Shown here: positions 35,380 to 46,974 of the stretch, in pieces
Layout of the letters: every line of letters begins with the position of its first letter
Numbering within the stretch: the first letter of the stretch is position 1
Origin: Tubulanus polymorphus
Lineage: Eukaryota; Nemertea; Palaeonemertea; Tubulaniformes; Tubulanidae
Direction of reading: 5' to 3'
Length of the DNA: 64,000 nt
Assembly (NCBI RefSeq): GCF_964204645.1
Contig: NC_134034.1
Location: 10,349,414 to 10,413,413, forward strand
Translations under genes and position numbers: made by a program
The notes under the pieces: model-generated
Told to the model about the DNA's origin: nothing
Seen by the model: the letters and a program-made list of their open reading frames with translations, nothing else
The model's database searches: none

Positions 35380-36925
35380 CATTCAGGCTCCCGGTGAAAT
35401 TATCTTACTTACTTTATTATACCCTCCTACCATGTTTCCGTGGTATTTTGAGGGAAGATATATCTAAACCATTTTCGACAGATTCTACTTGTTCAAAATT
35501 CGGGGTTATTGACATTTTTATATTCGGGAATAAGGACGCATCCTATCGGGGATAAGGGCACACCTAATAGATTTAATTCGATTAGATTCGTATCAAACGA
35601 AGAACTGTCGGGCGGGCTGAATTCTATAACATTATAGGTGATATCTGGACGAGTCATGATACTATAATCACCAGCCACCGGCTGCACAATTCCGGGTTAA
35701 GAGTTGACTCCGGCTGTCAAATCATTGTGAAAATCAACTTCATTCTTTCTAAAGTCAAAATTAGCTCCGGATTGTTGAACCGGCTCCCGGGGCTTCGTAG
35801 ATCGTATGTTTATGTAATAACCCATGATCATTAGAGATAATTTGTGGTTAGATAACGGTGGCCTTATCTTTAAAATCTTTCATTTCACTGAATTGGAATG
35901 CGAACGACGGGCGCTAGTCTGAAACTAACAATGGGCGCGTTTCCGGCCAAATTGCGCCTCGGAAAACTTAAACAACACGGAAAGACAAGCAAGACCGGAA
36001 GCGGGAGGTTGGTTCGGATAGTTATCGTACGATATGTTGTTACATTTTCACTCGGCACGCCCTCTAGTGACGTAAGAAAGCAATCTATAATCGTTATCAA
36101 TGACGTAGCACGCCCCCTGGTGACGTAAGTTATGATCACCGACATACGCGGGTCGTGATTCATCGAATTGTTTACGCGCTATTCCTAGATTTCGACGATT
36201 TCGCTTGAATTGAAGTGAATTTGATTGATGGGGAAGTCCACTGGATGGGGGACGTCCACTGGGGGTAATTAAGGCTATTCGTATCTGATATGAATCAGAG
36301 GACTTGCTTGTGGTCAGGCTGAGTTGTGCGTTGCATAGACTTAATTTACACAAAAGCAAATTCTATAAATTCAATCTAAACCGTTTCGCTTTTCACTTCG
36401 TCATATTTTGATAACTTTTTAGTTTTAATACAAATGAAATTTATCAATATCTATCCGATGTCCGCTTCAACCTGTGGTCAACACATAATACGAAAAAAGG
36501 GTTGGACCTTCGTTTATTTAGAGTAAGAATTAGAAGGATAGTGTTCTTTTCTAATTCACTATTTTTGCATTGTTTTCAGCGACTCGACGCAATGAAATAT
36601 TATCAGAAATAATCCTAATACTTCATATACGTTATAATATATGAAAAGTTACGTATGACGGCCGCACAATGGGGTGGAATTTATGTTATAGGTCGTGCGC
36701 GACAGTTAAAATTAATTCATCTCCGTAAATGGATTGTGCTCTGACATTGCATCAGCTTGTGGATATAGTGCGTCGATCGCGTGCGTGCGCCGGCTGTTGA
36801 TAAATCAATCAACACATGTAATATATGCCTGCATACTTACAATATATGCCTAGGTTTTTTTTGTCAAAAAGGTTTAATCGGCTCAGTTCATATAGTTTTT
36901 TTTTTCAAATTTTGATTTCAAATAT
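35380..36925. other. Intergenic segment with two CTCF-like sites
   Basis: CACGCCCTCTAGTGACGTAA at 36056-36075 and CACGCCCCCTGGTGACGTAA at 36109-36128 are two similar sites that each join a CTCF-like core to GACGTAAG. No gene is recognised. Frames on both strands across 35885-36163 mirror each other and are not convincing. Confidence 0.4.
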
Positions 36926-36932
36926 CGGCACC

Positions 36933-37083
36933 GCGTAGAGCGACGATCACTGAGATCCACGTTCCCTGGACACCCTCAATTCGGTCGGGTGAAGATCGAT
37001 GGAGCGCTCCTCACCACGCGCAGAGCGACCATCGATGAGATCCACGTTCCCCGGGAACCCTCAATTCGGTCGGGTGGAGATCT
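36933..37083 (+). repeat. 85-bp direct duplication
   Basis: GCG(T/C)AGAGCGAC, TGAGATCCACGTTCCC and CCTCAATTCGGTCGGGTG occur twice, 85 bp apart. Confidence 0.9.
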
Positions 37084-37630
37084 TTTGTCGTTCTCATATT
37101 TTTCAATGCATTACTCAAAAAATCTAATCGTCCTTCAAAACCGAACCACAATTAAGATATAACAACCATTTAAGATAATATTTAAGTAGGAATGACACCA
37201 GCTGATCTCTCCATAATCCGCATTAATCTTTTAATCCTCTGTGACACTGGCAGCATTGATACAGGATATTATGATTAATTAAATCCATTTTCTCAGTAAT
37301 GTATCGGCCTAATTGAATATTGATCATTTCAAGCCCGGAAAATTGTTGACACGACTGAGTTTGATTCAAAGAAAAATGAAGTTTGAAAGTCAAACGGCAG
37401 TTCAAGAATTAAGATGAGTTTGATTTGGATCAAGTCTCCATAAAAACTGGACGAGAAAACTAACTTGAAAGTTTATTGATGCCTTGAAAATAACACGTAG
37501 TCCTAAATATTGTTGACAATAATTACTTAAATAAATAGATGTAGGTTGTCGAATAGACACTATAATCCGTGTATACTAAACTATGATGTAAATTGAATAT
37601 TCTATATCAAAGTAATTCTGTACTTCATTA
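37084..37630. other. AT-rich intergenic DNA
   Basis: Nothing recognised. A 60-codon minus frame at 37223-37405 has no motif. Confidence 0.5.
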
Positions 37631-37639
37631 TGTCGATGA

Positions 37640-37910
37640 TCGAATCGAATTGACCGGCAACCAGTCTGGCCCCGATATAGTGATGACGTAGTACACATCC
37701 TCTTAAAAATGATTATTGAAATCTATCAATAATAAGATAAGAGTTTTGAAATATATCTAATTACAAAATAAAGCCAGAATTCGAAATTGGTTATTTTGGA
37801 ACTCCAATATTGATGACGTAGTGCACATCAACTCTTACATAACGCGTACTATGCATCATTGTATAACAACATCATTGTAACGGTTTTTACGGCGTCAAAC
37901 GGAAATATCC
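37640..37910. mobile_element. Dispersed ~260-bp repeat, copy 1
   Basis: AATTGACCGGCAACCAGTCT, AAAATAAAGC, GATGACGTAGTGCACATC and ACATCATTGTAACGG are shared in order with 39535-39800. An ATCGA/ATTGA run at the left edge may be a tail, suggesting a minus-strand retroposon. Confidence 0.6.
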
Positions 37911-38364
37911 ATATAGTATATAACAAGTAAACCGAAGAGACGACCGGTCGCCTAATACGGGCATACGGACCGTTAACGCGTATTTGCATATTCATATAAT
38001 CGTATCGATCGACGCTAATGCAATCACCATTACAAAATCATATTCATTCCTAATGGTGTTATCGTCTCGGACACTAATCAGAATTCTGGCCCCTCCCCGC
38101 TAAACAGCACCGTGCAATTGAGATCAATCCCAATTAGCAATCCCGTTAATTTGCTAATTATCCGCGGCGAGGTTTCTACGTCCCCAACGAACAGAAATTT
38201 ATAGTGGCTGTTAATATTGTTATGATGATATTTACACTGATTGATTTGATAGCTATCGTTGTATGCTCTCTATTCTGTCTGTGATTTATCGATTTTCACC
38301 TTCCACGATTCACATGATTAAACAAGGTTTGATCCATTTCTGGACCTAGTTTTTACAGGTCGAT

Positions 38365-39045
38365 TTGATTTCAGTTTGAATCAAGTTTGACAATTGTGTG
38401 GGTTTTGTTTGACTATTATTATTACTATGAACAGTTTAAATTGACTCTGGACCCAGTTCCACAGCTGTGTGATTTGTATTCGATTGTTAACCCAGTTCCA
38501 CTGTTGTGTGGGTTTTATTTCACTGTAAACCCAGTTCCACAGTTGTGTAGATTTAATTTGACTCTAGATCCGGTTCCACAGTTGTGGCTTTAATTTTATT
38601 CTGGACCCAGTTCCACAGTTGTGTAGATTTAATTTGACTCTAGATCCGGCTCCACAGTTGTGTGGGTTTAATTTTATTCTGAACCCAGTTCCACAGTTGT
38701 GTTGGATTCATTTGACTCTGGACCCAGTTTCACAGTTGTGTGGGTTTAATTTGACTCTAGATCCAGTTTCACAGTTGTGTGGTTTTAATTTGACTCTAGA
38801 TCCGGTTCCACAGTTGTGGGTTTAATTTTATTTTGAACCCAGTTTCACAGTTTTGTGGGTTTAATTTGACTCTAGATCCGGCTCCACAGTTGTGTGGGTT
38901 TAATTTGACTCTAGATCTGGTTCCACAGTTGTGGGTTTAATTTTATTCTGAACCCAGTTCCACAGTTATGTGGGTTTAATTTTATTCTGAACCCAGTTCC
39001 ACAGTTGTGTTGGTTGCATTTGACTCTGGATTCAGCAGTTCTACA
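38365..39045 (+). repeat. 39-bp satellite array, about 17 copies
   Basis: Same unit as at 18990-19572, with local variants that lack parts of the unit and break the frame several times. Confidence 0.95.
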
Positions 39046-39525
39046 ACTTGACTGACAACCGGATTTTGGTATATAGTAGGATGGATTTTTGTCAAAAAGA
39101 ATAATTGACAAAAGAATTTGCGTGAATAAACAAATAATGCTCGTAATTAGGCGGATTTACTTTACACGGTTCGACTAACAAATAAAACCAAAGCCGATTC
39201 GAATGCGGATTATACACGGAATTTATCACGATTTGTTTTTGACTTGGAGCCTACACGCTGCGCGAAATATAACCGTTTTAGACATCTGTTACCGCTTCTC
39301 GATTTACGGAGGCCGATTAGGATCATCTCTCCTAAATAGAAACAATAAGACGCGATAGAAATGAATCAATATTTCGACACATAAAATTCTCGATGTTGAC
39401 GTTTGATATGAAAAGCGTTGGGCTGGCGGGAATCAGTTAGAATAGGGCAAGCACGCAATGTTGAAGCTGAACTTACGATTAAGATAGTTTAAGTTTCCCT
39501 GTTTATCGACTGTAGATTTGAATAT
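39046..39525. other. Unannotated intergenic segment
   Basis: Nothing recognised. Confidence 0.5.
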
Positions 39526-39900
39526 ATCAATAATTGAATTGAATTGACCGGCAACCAGTCTAGCCCGGATATATTTATGATGTAGTGCACACATCTTCTC
39601 AAAAATAATTATCCAAATTTATCAAAAATAAAATAAGAGTTATGAATAATATCTTGCTACAAAATGAATGCCAAAATTTACAATTGTAATTGTAATATTT
39701 TGATACGTCAATATCGATGACGTAGTGCGCATCGACTCACACAGAACCTCTCATACTAGGCATTAATGTATTTAAACATTATTGTAAAATGGTTTTACGG
39801 CGTAAAAAAGACTTTTAAAAAGAACGTCAATATTGATGCTGTGCCCCGTAAAAACGCGTACTAGGTATCAATGTATATAAACATTATTGTAAAACGGTTC
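39526..39900. mobile_element. Dispersed ~260-bp repeat, copy 2 plus partial copy
   Basis: Begins with ATTGAATTGAATTGACCGG and follows copy 1 through to about 39800. The last ~75 bp, from GTCAATATTGATG to ATTATTGTAAAACGGTT, is repeated at 39825-39898. Confidence 0.6.
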
Positions 39901-39904
39901 TGAA

Positions 39905-40705
39905 AAATCATGATAATTTGTAGAAAATTCAAGAAAAGGTGCCCGCGAACATATTTCAATCCCCTTTCAATGATGATTGGTGTAGAACAAGTACAACAAC
40001 ACGAGTAGTATATACTGATATAGGTTTACTTGTTTATTCAGAGCACGAGCTTTCGCTACTATCATCACTCATTTACCTGATAAAAGTCGAAACGTTGAAT
40101 AAACTAAATTTCTAGCTGAAAAAAAAAAAAACATTTTCGGACTTTATTTTTCTTCATTATTATTGTTGTGGGATTCTCTCTAAACTATCACCCATAACAC
40201 GAATACAATGTTTATATCAACTGTGACGTCCACCATATCATCGAATATTCTTTAAGTCTACATATATACGTATCGACTTTATAAGCCTTTTGTTTGTTGC
40301 GACAACCAACACACGGCAAACGTTGGATCAAGTATAGATGATACTTTTAAATCGGCTTTGTTTATTTCTATGTAGGTATTATAGCTGGACACGAATATAG
40401 CCGGGGCCATAAAATATCTCACCAACAAAGCGCGACTCATAATTCTAAACGACGCAACATGTGTTCACGATGGGCTTTATAACGAGATAAGAAATAACCT
40501 TCGTGTATATACCCGATGTTATTATGCACAGATATCATGAATTATGTCAGGTGCGAACATGATCTATGATGGTGCCACGGTGAGGGCCCCACATCAAGCC
40601 TGCTCGCCTCAACTGGGCAAACAGATATGGGCAGACAAACCATGGACTCTGAAACGAAATCGTTTTGTAGTCCAAGGATAAACTTGCACAACAGTGGAAC
40701 TGGGT
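39905..40705. other. Intergenic, with one unit related to the 69-bp array
   Basis: AAAGTCGAAACGTTGAATAA at 40084-40103, followed by a poly-A tract, resembles the minus-strand 69-bp unit. Nothing else recognised. Confidence 0.4.
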
Positions 40706-40714
40706 CCAGAGTCA

Positions 40715-41345
40715 AATTATAATAATAATTATTATTATTATTATCATTATAATAATAATGATTATTATTATTATTATGTTTTATTCGTGATTTGAATTAT
40801 AATATGCAGGAATAGATATAAAATGATGTAGTATAAGACGCTGTAGGACTGGTGAAGTTAAAATTTTAACACTCTCACATTCACGCACATTCATACCCCA
40901 TTCATACCCCATTCATACCTACAAGTAACATGACATTTCGGTACATCAAATTGAATCAATCAGAAATACATAATTTAATCGGGAGGGATTGTCATCATTT
41001 CAGATATTTTTTGAATTGAGTTCCAGAGTTTTGGGCCTTTGTAGATTATTGTAAATTGTCTATAGTTATTCTTAGTGAAAATAACATCTAATTCCTTGCG
41101 TCGATGTGTATTGTGACTGTGTTTAACTTTAATTGTAAATAAATGCTTGTATCGCTTGGGAAGTAGACGATTCATAGATTTAAGCATGGAGTTGAGAACT
41201 TGTTGATTACTGATATCGAATATTGTTTCGTAGATTTGAATAATGGTCCTGAATGTTCTAGGAAATGTTCTTTATTCATTATGCGCATAGCTTTTTTTTC
41301 TGCAGGATGTAAAGATTATTTAGTCTTGAGGGGTCTTGTTAGCCC
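40715..41345 (-). pseudogene. Decayed LINE: C-terminal reverse-transcriptase remnant, 3' UTR and AAT tail
   Basis: Minus strand. The 71-residue frame 41187-40975 ends in the pattern typical of the last part of LINE ORF2: HSHNTHRRKELDVIF, then YRQFTIIYKGPKLWNSI. Upstream, in a different frame (about 41315-41185), KKAMRIMNKEHFLEHSGPLF continues the same domain, so a frameshift separates the two near 41185. Downstream lies about 200 bp of 3' UTR-like DNA with three CATTCATACCCC-type units, then AATAAAACATAATAATAATA at about 40785-40765 and an AAT-rich tail. The catalytic part of the polymerase is absent, so the copy is 5'-truncated and dead. Clade (CR1/L2/Jockey-like) not determined. Confidence 0.7.
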
Positions 41346-41403
41346 AGAAATTAAAATGGAGCTGGATCCAGGGTCAAATTAAACCAACCAGTTCGTCTCA
41401 GAT

Positions 41404-41492
41404 ACCGCCTCCCTCCCTCCCTCCCTCCCTCCCTCCCTCCCTCCCTCCCTCCCTCCCTCCCTCCCTCCCTCCCTCCCTCTCTCTCTCTCTCT
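41404..41492 (+). repeat. (CCCT)n and (CT)n microsatellite
   Basis: About 75 bp of CCCT, then a short CT run. The reverse-complement fragment of the 39-bp unit (CTGGATCCAGGGTCAAATT) just before it repeats the association seen at 19572. Confidence 0.97.
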
Positions 41493-41940
41493 GTGATCGA
41501 AACACCGCGTGTAACGAGTCCGTTCGTCTGTCACCTTCAGGACATTGTTATCGCCTGCTGCTGATTAGCTTATTGTCTGCGCGACAATAGCCAGTTTTGA
41601 TCTCGACTCTCGGAGATTTCGAGTGATAATTGATAATTGATAATGAAAAACGTGTCGGAGACATTTTTATGACGATGACGTTGCGTCATCGTGGATAGAG
41701 GCAGAGAGCGGCGGCTTTCTCCAAGGGAATCATCTGTCTCCTCATGCGTTCTATGCATTCATCATTATTCTTAGCAATTCGGATTAGCCTGTGTGTACAT
41801 GTATCCTTATTAACCGGTTATAAATATTTATTGATTGGGAATTAATCCGTTTTTTAGTTACTAGGCAGTGGGTTTAGGTCGACGATAAAACCAGGAACCG
41901 TCCAAAACACTGCATCTAATCTGTGAAGACGTATACAGGA
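41493..41940. other. Unannotated intergenic segment
   Basis: Nothing recognised apart from ATTGATAATTGATAATG at about 41628-41644. Confidence 0.5.
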
Positions 41941-41944
41941 TCCC

Positions 41945-42232
41945 GATCCAGTTACACAGTTGTGAGTTTGAGTTGACTCCGACTTCAAATTAGTTGATTT
42001 TCAATGAGTTAACTCTGAGTTAAAATTAGTTCATTTTTTCAATGAGCTTACTATGAGTTAGAGTTAATTCATTTTTTCAATGAGTTAACTCGGAGTTAAA
42101 ATTAGTTCATTTTTTCAATGAGCTAACTATGAGTTAGAGTTAATTCATTTTTTCAATGAGTTAATGCAGAGTTAGAGTTAATTCATTTTTTTTCAATGAG
42201 TTTACTATGAGTTCATTGAGTTAACTCTTTGT
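41945..42232 (+). repeat. 38-bp tandem array, about 6-7 copies
   Basis: TTCATTTTTTCAATGAGTTA with ACTATGAGTTAGAGTTAA recurs at 38 bp (42030, 42068 and 42106). The first copy grows out of a 39-bp-satellite-like GTTACACAGTTGTGAG. Confidence 0.9.
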
Positions 42233-42234
42233 CA

Positions 42235-42930
42235 ATCGTTCGCTCCGTCTTGGTTTCATCATCGTATCACCTGGGCCCATTATAGTCTAATAGGTTCTGA
42301 AAGTTGTTTCTAGGGATAAAAATGAAATAGAGTTCGTATGCCCTTTCTAAAAGTATCGACGACCTGAAAGATCGAAAACTATATATGAAGTTAAGCTATT
42401 AGTGACAGCACCTGATGACTCCGTACCGTTCTTTGGAATTGTGCCCGAGCAGAACTGAATTCAACGAATGTTCAGTGCGAGGGATTATTTCCAAATCTAA
42501 AGTAATGTGCGCCAATAAACCGCAGTTCTATAACTTTAAATGGCTTAAAATCTTTACGATCTTCTACATGATCAGAAGATCCACATGATCATTTTTACGG
42601 AATCTTACTTAGCATAAAGACGTGCAATTAAAGTCTTGTACCGACCCGCCCCAACGGTTTTAACGCGGATTAGACACAAATGCGATTAGACACAGGCCGT
42701 CGACTGAAAACATGGCAGGACATAGTGTTCTTTTGAATGGTGGCTTGAAATGAATTTGTTACGCTCTTAATCGGACAGTGGTGATTTCTAGCCGAAAATC
42801 GGTTTTGAATGAAACGAATGCCGTCGGCGTGTCCAGAAAATAGAGAAATTTTACTTGTCAAAGAAAACTTTTATGAAAAGTACATAATCAACAATATTTA
42901 GTACAAAGATGACGGATAACATAGCGCATG
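42235..42930. other. Unannotated intergenic segment
   Basis: No gene or repeat recognised. Confidence 0.5.
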
Positions 42931-42931
42931 T

Positions 42932-43140
42932 ATCGGTTTAATTTGACTCTGGGTCCAGTTCCACAGTTGTGTGGGTTTAATTTGACTTTGCACAGTTGTG
43001 TGGGTTTAATTTGACTGTGGGTCCAGTTCCACAGTTGTGTGGGTTTAATCTAACTCAGAACCCGGCAGTTCCCCAGCTTTGTGTGGGTTCAATTTGACTC
43101 TGAGCACATTTGCACTGTTGTGTGGTTTTAATGCATCTAT
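42932..43140 (+). repeat. 39-bp satellite array, about 5 copies
   Basis: GGTTTAATTTGACTCTGGG and TCCAGTTCCACAGTTGTGTG with local deletions. Confidence 0.92.
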
Positions 43141-43144
43141 ATGA

Positions 43145-44680
43145 ATTCAGTTCTGTGCAGATTTGAACGGTTCAACGAAGCCCTGTTTATCGAGCGTTTC
43201 CTCTACGCACGTGTAACGCGCGCCCCTCGTCAAAATTACATAAACCATTTTTGCATCGTTGACGCTATTGAGTCAGCATTGTAGACCACAACCTGTTACA
43301 TTCAATCACATAAAGACTCAATCAAACCGTGTCGTCTCAGTTCATTTATGTCTATTACGGAGCGCAAATTGTTTCGGCAAACAATATCAATTCTGTTTGC
43401 TAATATTGTTCGTTAGAATTTTCTGATTTTCATATGTATGTAGATGCGCGTTGAGTCCGATAACGAACAGCCGAAATTCATTCTTAGAAATTATCAACGA
43501 AGTATTTTTGATTTCACCCTATGCGAAAAAACCATTTTACGAAGAATGACGTTCAAAGGTCATGAAAAAAACCCAGAAAAATCCACATCGTTCGAAGCGC
43601 ATTGCAAATTTCTGCCGTGTCGTTGTTACGATGTCGGATGACTGACGGGCGGGCCGGCGGCCGGCCGGGCGGAAATGAAAGCAACACGTAACACTCTAAA
43701 AGAGAACGTGTCGATATCCGACTAACTAATCCTCTCAAAGCCACGCGATATGTTTGGGAACTTGACAAGTGTTTTTTCGGAGCTTTTGACATTTGACGAG
43801 TTAAACACAAAAAAACCGGCTCGATGCGTCCTTTGGCTTTTTTTGTTTGTTTGTAAACTATTTTTTGCCGCGGCTGTCATTTGGGAGCTGGACGGCGTTT
43901 GTACTATGGAAATAGCGAGGCGCGTTTCGATCGTGTCGAAATGGACAACTTTAAACAGTCGCTTTCTCGCGCTGAGCACCGCGAATCAATGGACTTTCGT
44001 TTCGCCGCGGAATTTTCAAGCCGCCGGGCAGCTGCAGACGATCGCTCGCTCGCGCACGCGCGTTAACGTGTCACCTGCGCGTGACTCGTCAAAGCACCCC
44101 CTTTGTTCTACGGAGGGTAATTAATCACGGACGCGCGTAGGCCCGGTGATCCACCGCAGTTGAATTTAACTCGGGAAAGACCAGCGAGCAATGATACTCA
44201 GCCAGCGCGTGCGCGTATTTTACTCCGGCGGAAGGTTATCACGTCGAACCGCTTCCGAGGATCGACTCTTCGCCGCGGAGTGATTTCATAAATAAACCAG
44301 ACTTGTCAGCGCGCGTTGCCCGGCGAGCGGTGAATATTGTCTAGCGCGCGTGGCGGGCCTGATTGCCGGTTGTTTCCCGAACGCGTGGCCCATCTCCACC
44401 GGCGAAGGAAACCAGAACTTGTTACGATTTTCCCATTTCCTGATCATTGTCTGCCATTTTCCTGTCGCTCGTTGCAAGAAGTGTCACCCGCGTTTCGGCT
44501 GTTGTGAAATCAACGCCAACACCGGTGGGTTTTTGTTTGAAAAAAATAAACTATACAATTGACCTTGTTTTATAACAGTGATATGTAGGTTAAAAAGTTG
44601 GACTACTTAAATTTGGAGTTGAGATTCTAATTCCCGTAACTGACAAAAAAATTATGATATTTTTGTCGAGAAAACCGCGT
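43145..44680. other. CG-rich segment, possible promoter or exons not resolved
   Basis: 43640-44420 is CG-rich against an AT-rich background. Several open frames overlap on both strands (for example + 43750-44124 and + 44350-44562, which ends near a GTGGGT donor-like site at 44525). It could be the 5' region of the gene whose terminal exon lies at 46873, but no frame shows a recognisable domain and no splice chain could be built. Confidence 0.25.
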
Positions 44681-44684
44681 ATAA

Positions 44685-45540
44685 GCACCGCAGTAAGAGA
44701 GACAGAGTCTACTGTATTTCACAAACTCTTACTCAGTATTTGACACCAACTCGCGGTAGAATTTTACCAGTCTCAACTTTACTGCAGTAAGAGACAGAGT
44801 CTACTGTATTTCACAAACTCTTACTCGGTATTTGACACCAACTCGGGGTAGAATTTTACCAGTCTCAACTTTACCGCAGTAAGAGACAGAGTCAACTGTA
44901 TTTCACAAACTCTTACTCAGTATTTGACACCAACTCGGGGTAGAATTTTACCAGTCTCAACTTTACCGCAATAAGAGACAGAGTCTACTGTATTTTACAA
45001 ACTCTTACTCAGTATTTGACACCAACTCGCGGCAGAATTTTACCAGTCTCAACTTTACCGCAGTAAGAGACTGAGTCCACTGTATTTCACAAACTCTTAC
45101 TCAGTATTTATTGACACCAACTCGGGGTAGAATTTTACCCGTTTCAATTTTACCGCAGTATGAGGCATATTCACACCAAAATTGGTGCTTAAATTTAGCG
45201 TTACAACTAAAACCAGAGTCTACTGTATTTTACAAACTCTTACTCAGTATTTGACACCAACTCGCGGCAGAATTTTACCAGTCTCAACTTTACCGCAGTA
45301 AGAGACAGAGTCTACTGTATTTCACAAACTCTTACTCAGTATTTGACACAAACTCGGGGAAGAATTTTACCAGTCTCAACTTTACCGCAGTAAGAGACTG
45401 AGTCCACTGTATTTCACAAAAACTCTTACTCAGTATTTATTGACACCAACTCTTGGTAGAATTTTACCCGTTTCAATTTTACCGCAGTATGAGGCATATT
45501 CACACCAAAATTGGTGCTTAAATTTCGCGTTACAACTAAA
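44685..45540 (+). repeat. 92-bp satellite array with higher-order duplication
   Basis: About nine plus-orientation units. A larger block ending in TATTCACACCAAAATTGGTG and CTTAAATTT(A/C)GCGTTACAAC occurs twice (ends at about 45213 and 45543), about 330 bp apart, so several monomers plus a non-satellite insert were duplicated together. Confidence 0.93.
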
Positions 45541-45544
45541 ACCA

Positions 45545-45960
45545 GCTGTAATTCTAATTCAACATCTGTGAATGTAATCTTAATCATTTCTCCGTTTCCT
45601 GATAATCAACGAATTCTATTTGGTTACCAGGGCGCAACTGTTCACAGACTACACTTCAGGTATAGGTGTGAATCCCCCACGGACAGAGACGTCAAAAGGA
45701 CGCTATACACCCTCTTGACCGATGTCACGAAAGTATTTGAATGGCGTGTCAACAGGTTGCGGCAACCGTACTCGAGAGGCATTCGCTGACCTCCTCAATC
45801 TGTTTATCAAACGCGCTAATCCACGACGCATTGGAGGAGCCTCTGCGAGTTATGTCAATATTTGAAATTAAACGTTAGTTGTCGGAAGCTTATAAAGCAG
45901 CGCGTATCTATAACAGCTTCTGTTTCCAGGCCCCCCGTTAGCGATTTTGAAATTCAGAAT
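45545..45960. other. Unclassified segment with opposed open frames
   Basis: 45600-45850 is open in pieces on both strands (minus frame with SWISAFDKQIEEVSECLSS, plus frame with TRTLYT-like and NRLRQPYSRG pieces). I cannot choose a strand or a family. It may be transposon-derived. Confidence 0.25.
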
Positions 45961-45964
45961 GTAT

Positions 45965-46872
45965 GATTCACCTGCAGCAGATTCACTCGGGGAATTTCTC
46001 TACTCGCCTGCAGCAGATTCACTCGGGGAATTTCTCCACTCACCTGCAGCAGATTCACTCCGGGAATTTCTCCATTCACCTGCAGCAGATTCACTCGGGG
46101 AATTTCTCCATTCACCTGCAGTAGATTCACTCGGGGAATTTCTCCACTCGCCTGCAGCAGATTCACTCGGGGAATTTCTCCACTCACCTGCAGCAGATTC
46201 ACTCCGGGAATTTCTCCATTCACCTGCAGGAGATTCACTCGGGGAATTTCTCCATTCACCTGCAGCAGATTCACTCAGGGAATCTCTCCATTCGCCTGCA
46301 GCAGATTCACTCGGGGAATTTCTCCACTCACCTGCAGTAGATTCACTCGGGGAATTTCTCCACTCACCTGCAGCAGATTCACTCCGGGAATTTCTCCATT
46401 CACCTGCAGCAGATTCACTCGGGGAATTTCTCCATTCACCTGCAGTAGATTCACTCGGGGTATTTCTCCACTCGCCTGCAGCAGATTCACTCGGGGAATT
46501 TCTCCACTCACCTGCAGCAGATTCACTCCGGGAATTTCTCCATTCACCTGCCGCAGATTCACTCGGGGAATTTCTCCATTCACCTGCAGCAGATTCACTC
46601 AGGGAATCTCTCCATTCGCCTGCAGCAGATTCACTCGGGGAATTTCTCCACTCACCTGCAGCAGATTCACTCCGGGAATTTCTCCATTCACCTGCAGCAG
46701 ATTCACTCGGGGAATTTCTCCATTCACCTGCAGCAGATTCACTCGGGGAATCTCCCCATTCACCTGCAGTAGATTCACTCGGGGAATTTCTCCATTCACC
46801 TGCGGCAGATTCACTCAGGGAATTTCTCCATTCACCTGCTGCAGATTCACTTATTCCTCCACTCACCTGCAG
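45965..46872 (+). repeat. 36-bp minisatellite (about 25 copies) resembling a splice acceptor
   Basis: Unit TTCACCTGCAGCAGATTCAC plus TCGGGGAATTTCTCCA, 36 bp, with a PstI site in most copies. Two frames stay open because 36 is a multiple of three. The frame of the adjacent exon is broken by TAG in units that read GCAGTAG. The last unit runs straight into the probable coding exon at 46873. Confidence 0.95.
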
Positions 46873-46971
46873 CAGATTCACGCGTGGAATCTGATCTTTA
46901 ACGCGGAAGACTCCGAGTATTTGTTTAAGGAGACGATGAATACACATTTTTACCAAACGCCTAAGGTTTAA
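46873..46971 (+). CDS. Probable terminal coding exon, unknown gene
   Basis: After CTCACCTGCAG (acceptor) a 32-codon frame to TAA at 46969-46971 reads as a natural protein end: QIHAWNLIFNAEDSEY, then LFKETMNTHFYQTPKV. The other two frames stop early. The frame is phase 0 at the acceptor and cannot run through the array upstream because of TAG codons, so an intron must precede it if it is real. The family is not recognised and upstream exons were not found. Chance remains possible over 33 codons. Confidence 0.4.
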   Translation, partial: QIHAWNLIFNAEDSEYLFKETMNTHFYQTPKV

Positions 46972-46974
46972 CGA

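Noticed and set aside
45947-46956. Open frames of 315 (+) and 318 (-) codons
   Set aside because: Both are readings of a 36-bp tandem repeat whose period is a multiple of three. Openness on both strands is expected from the repeat.
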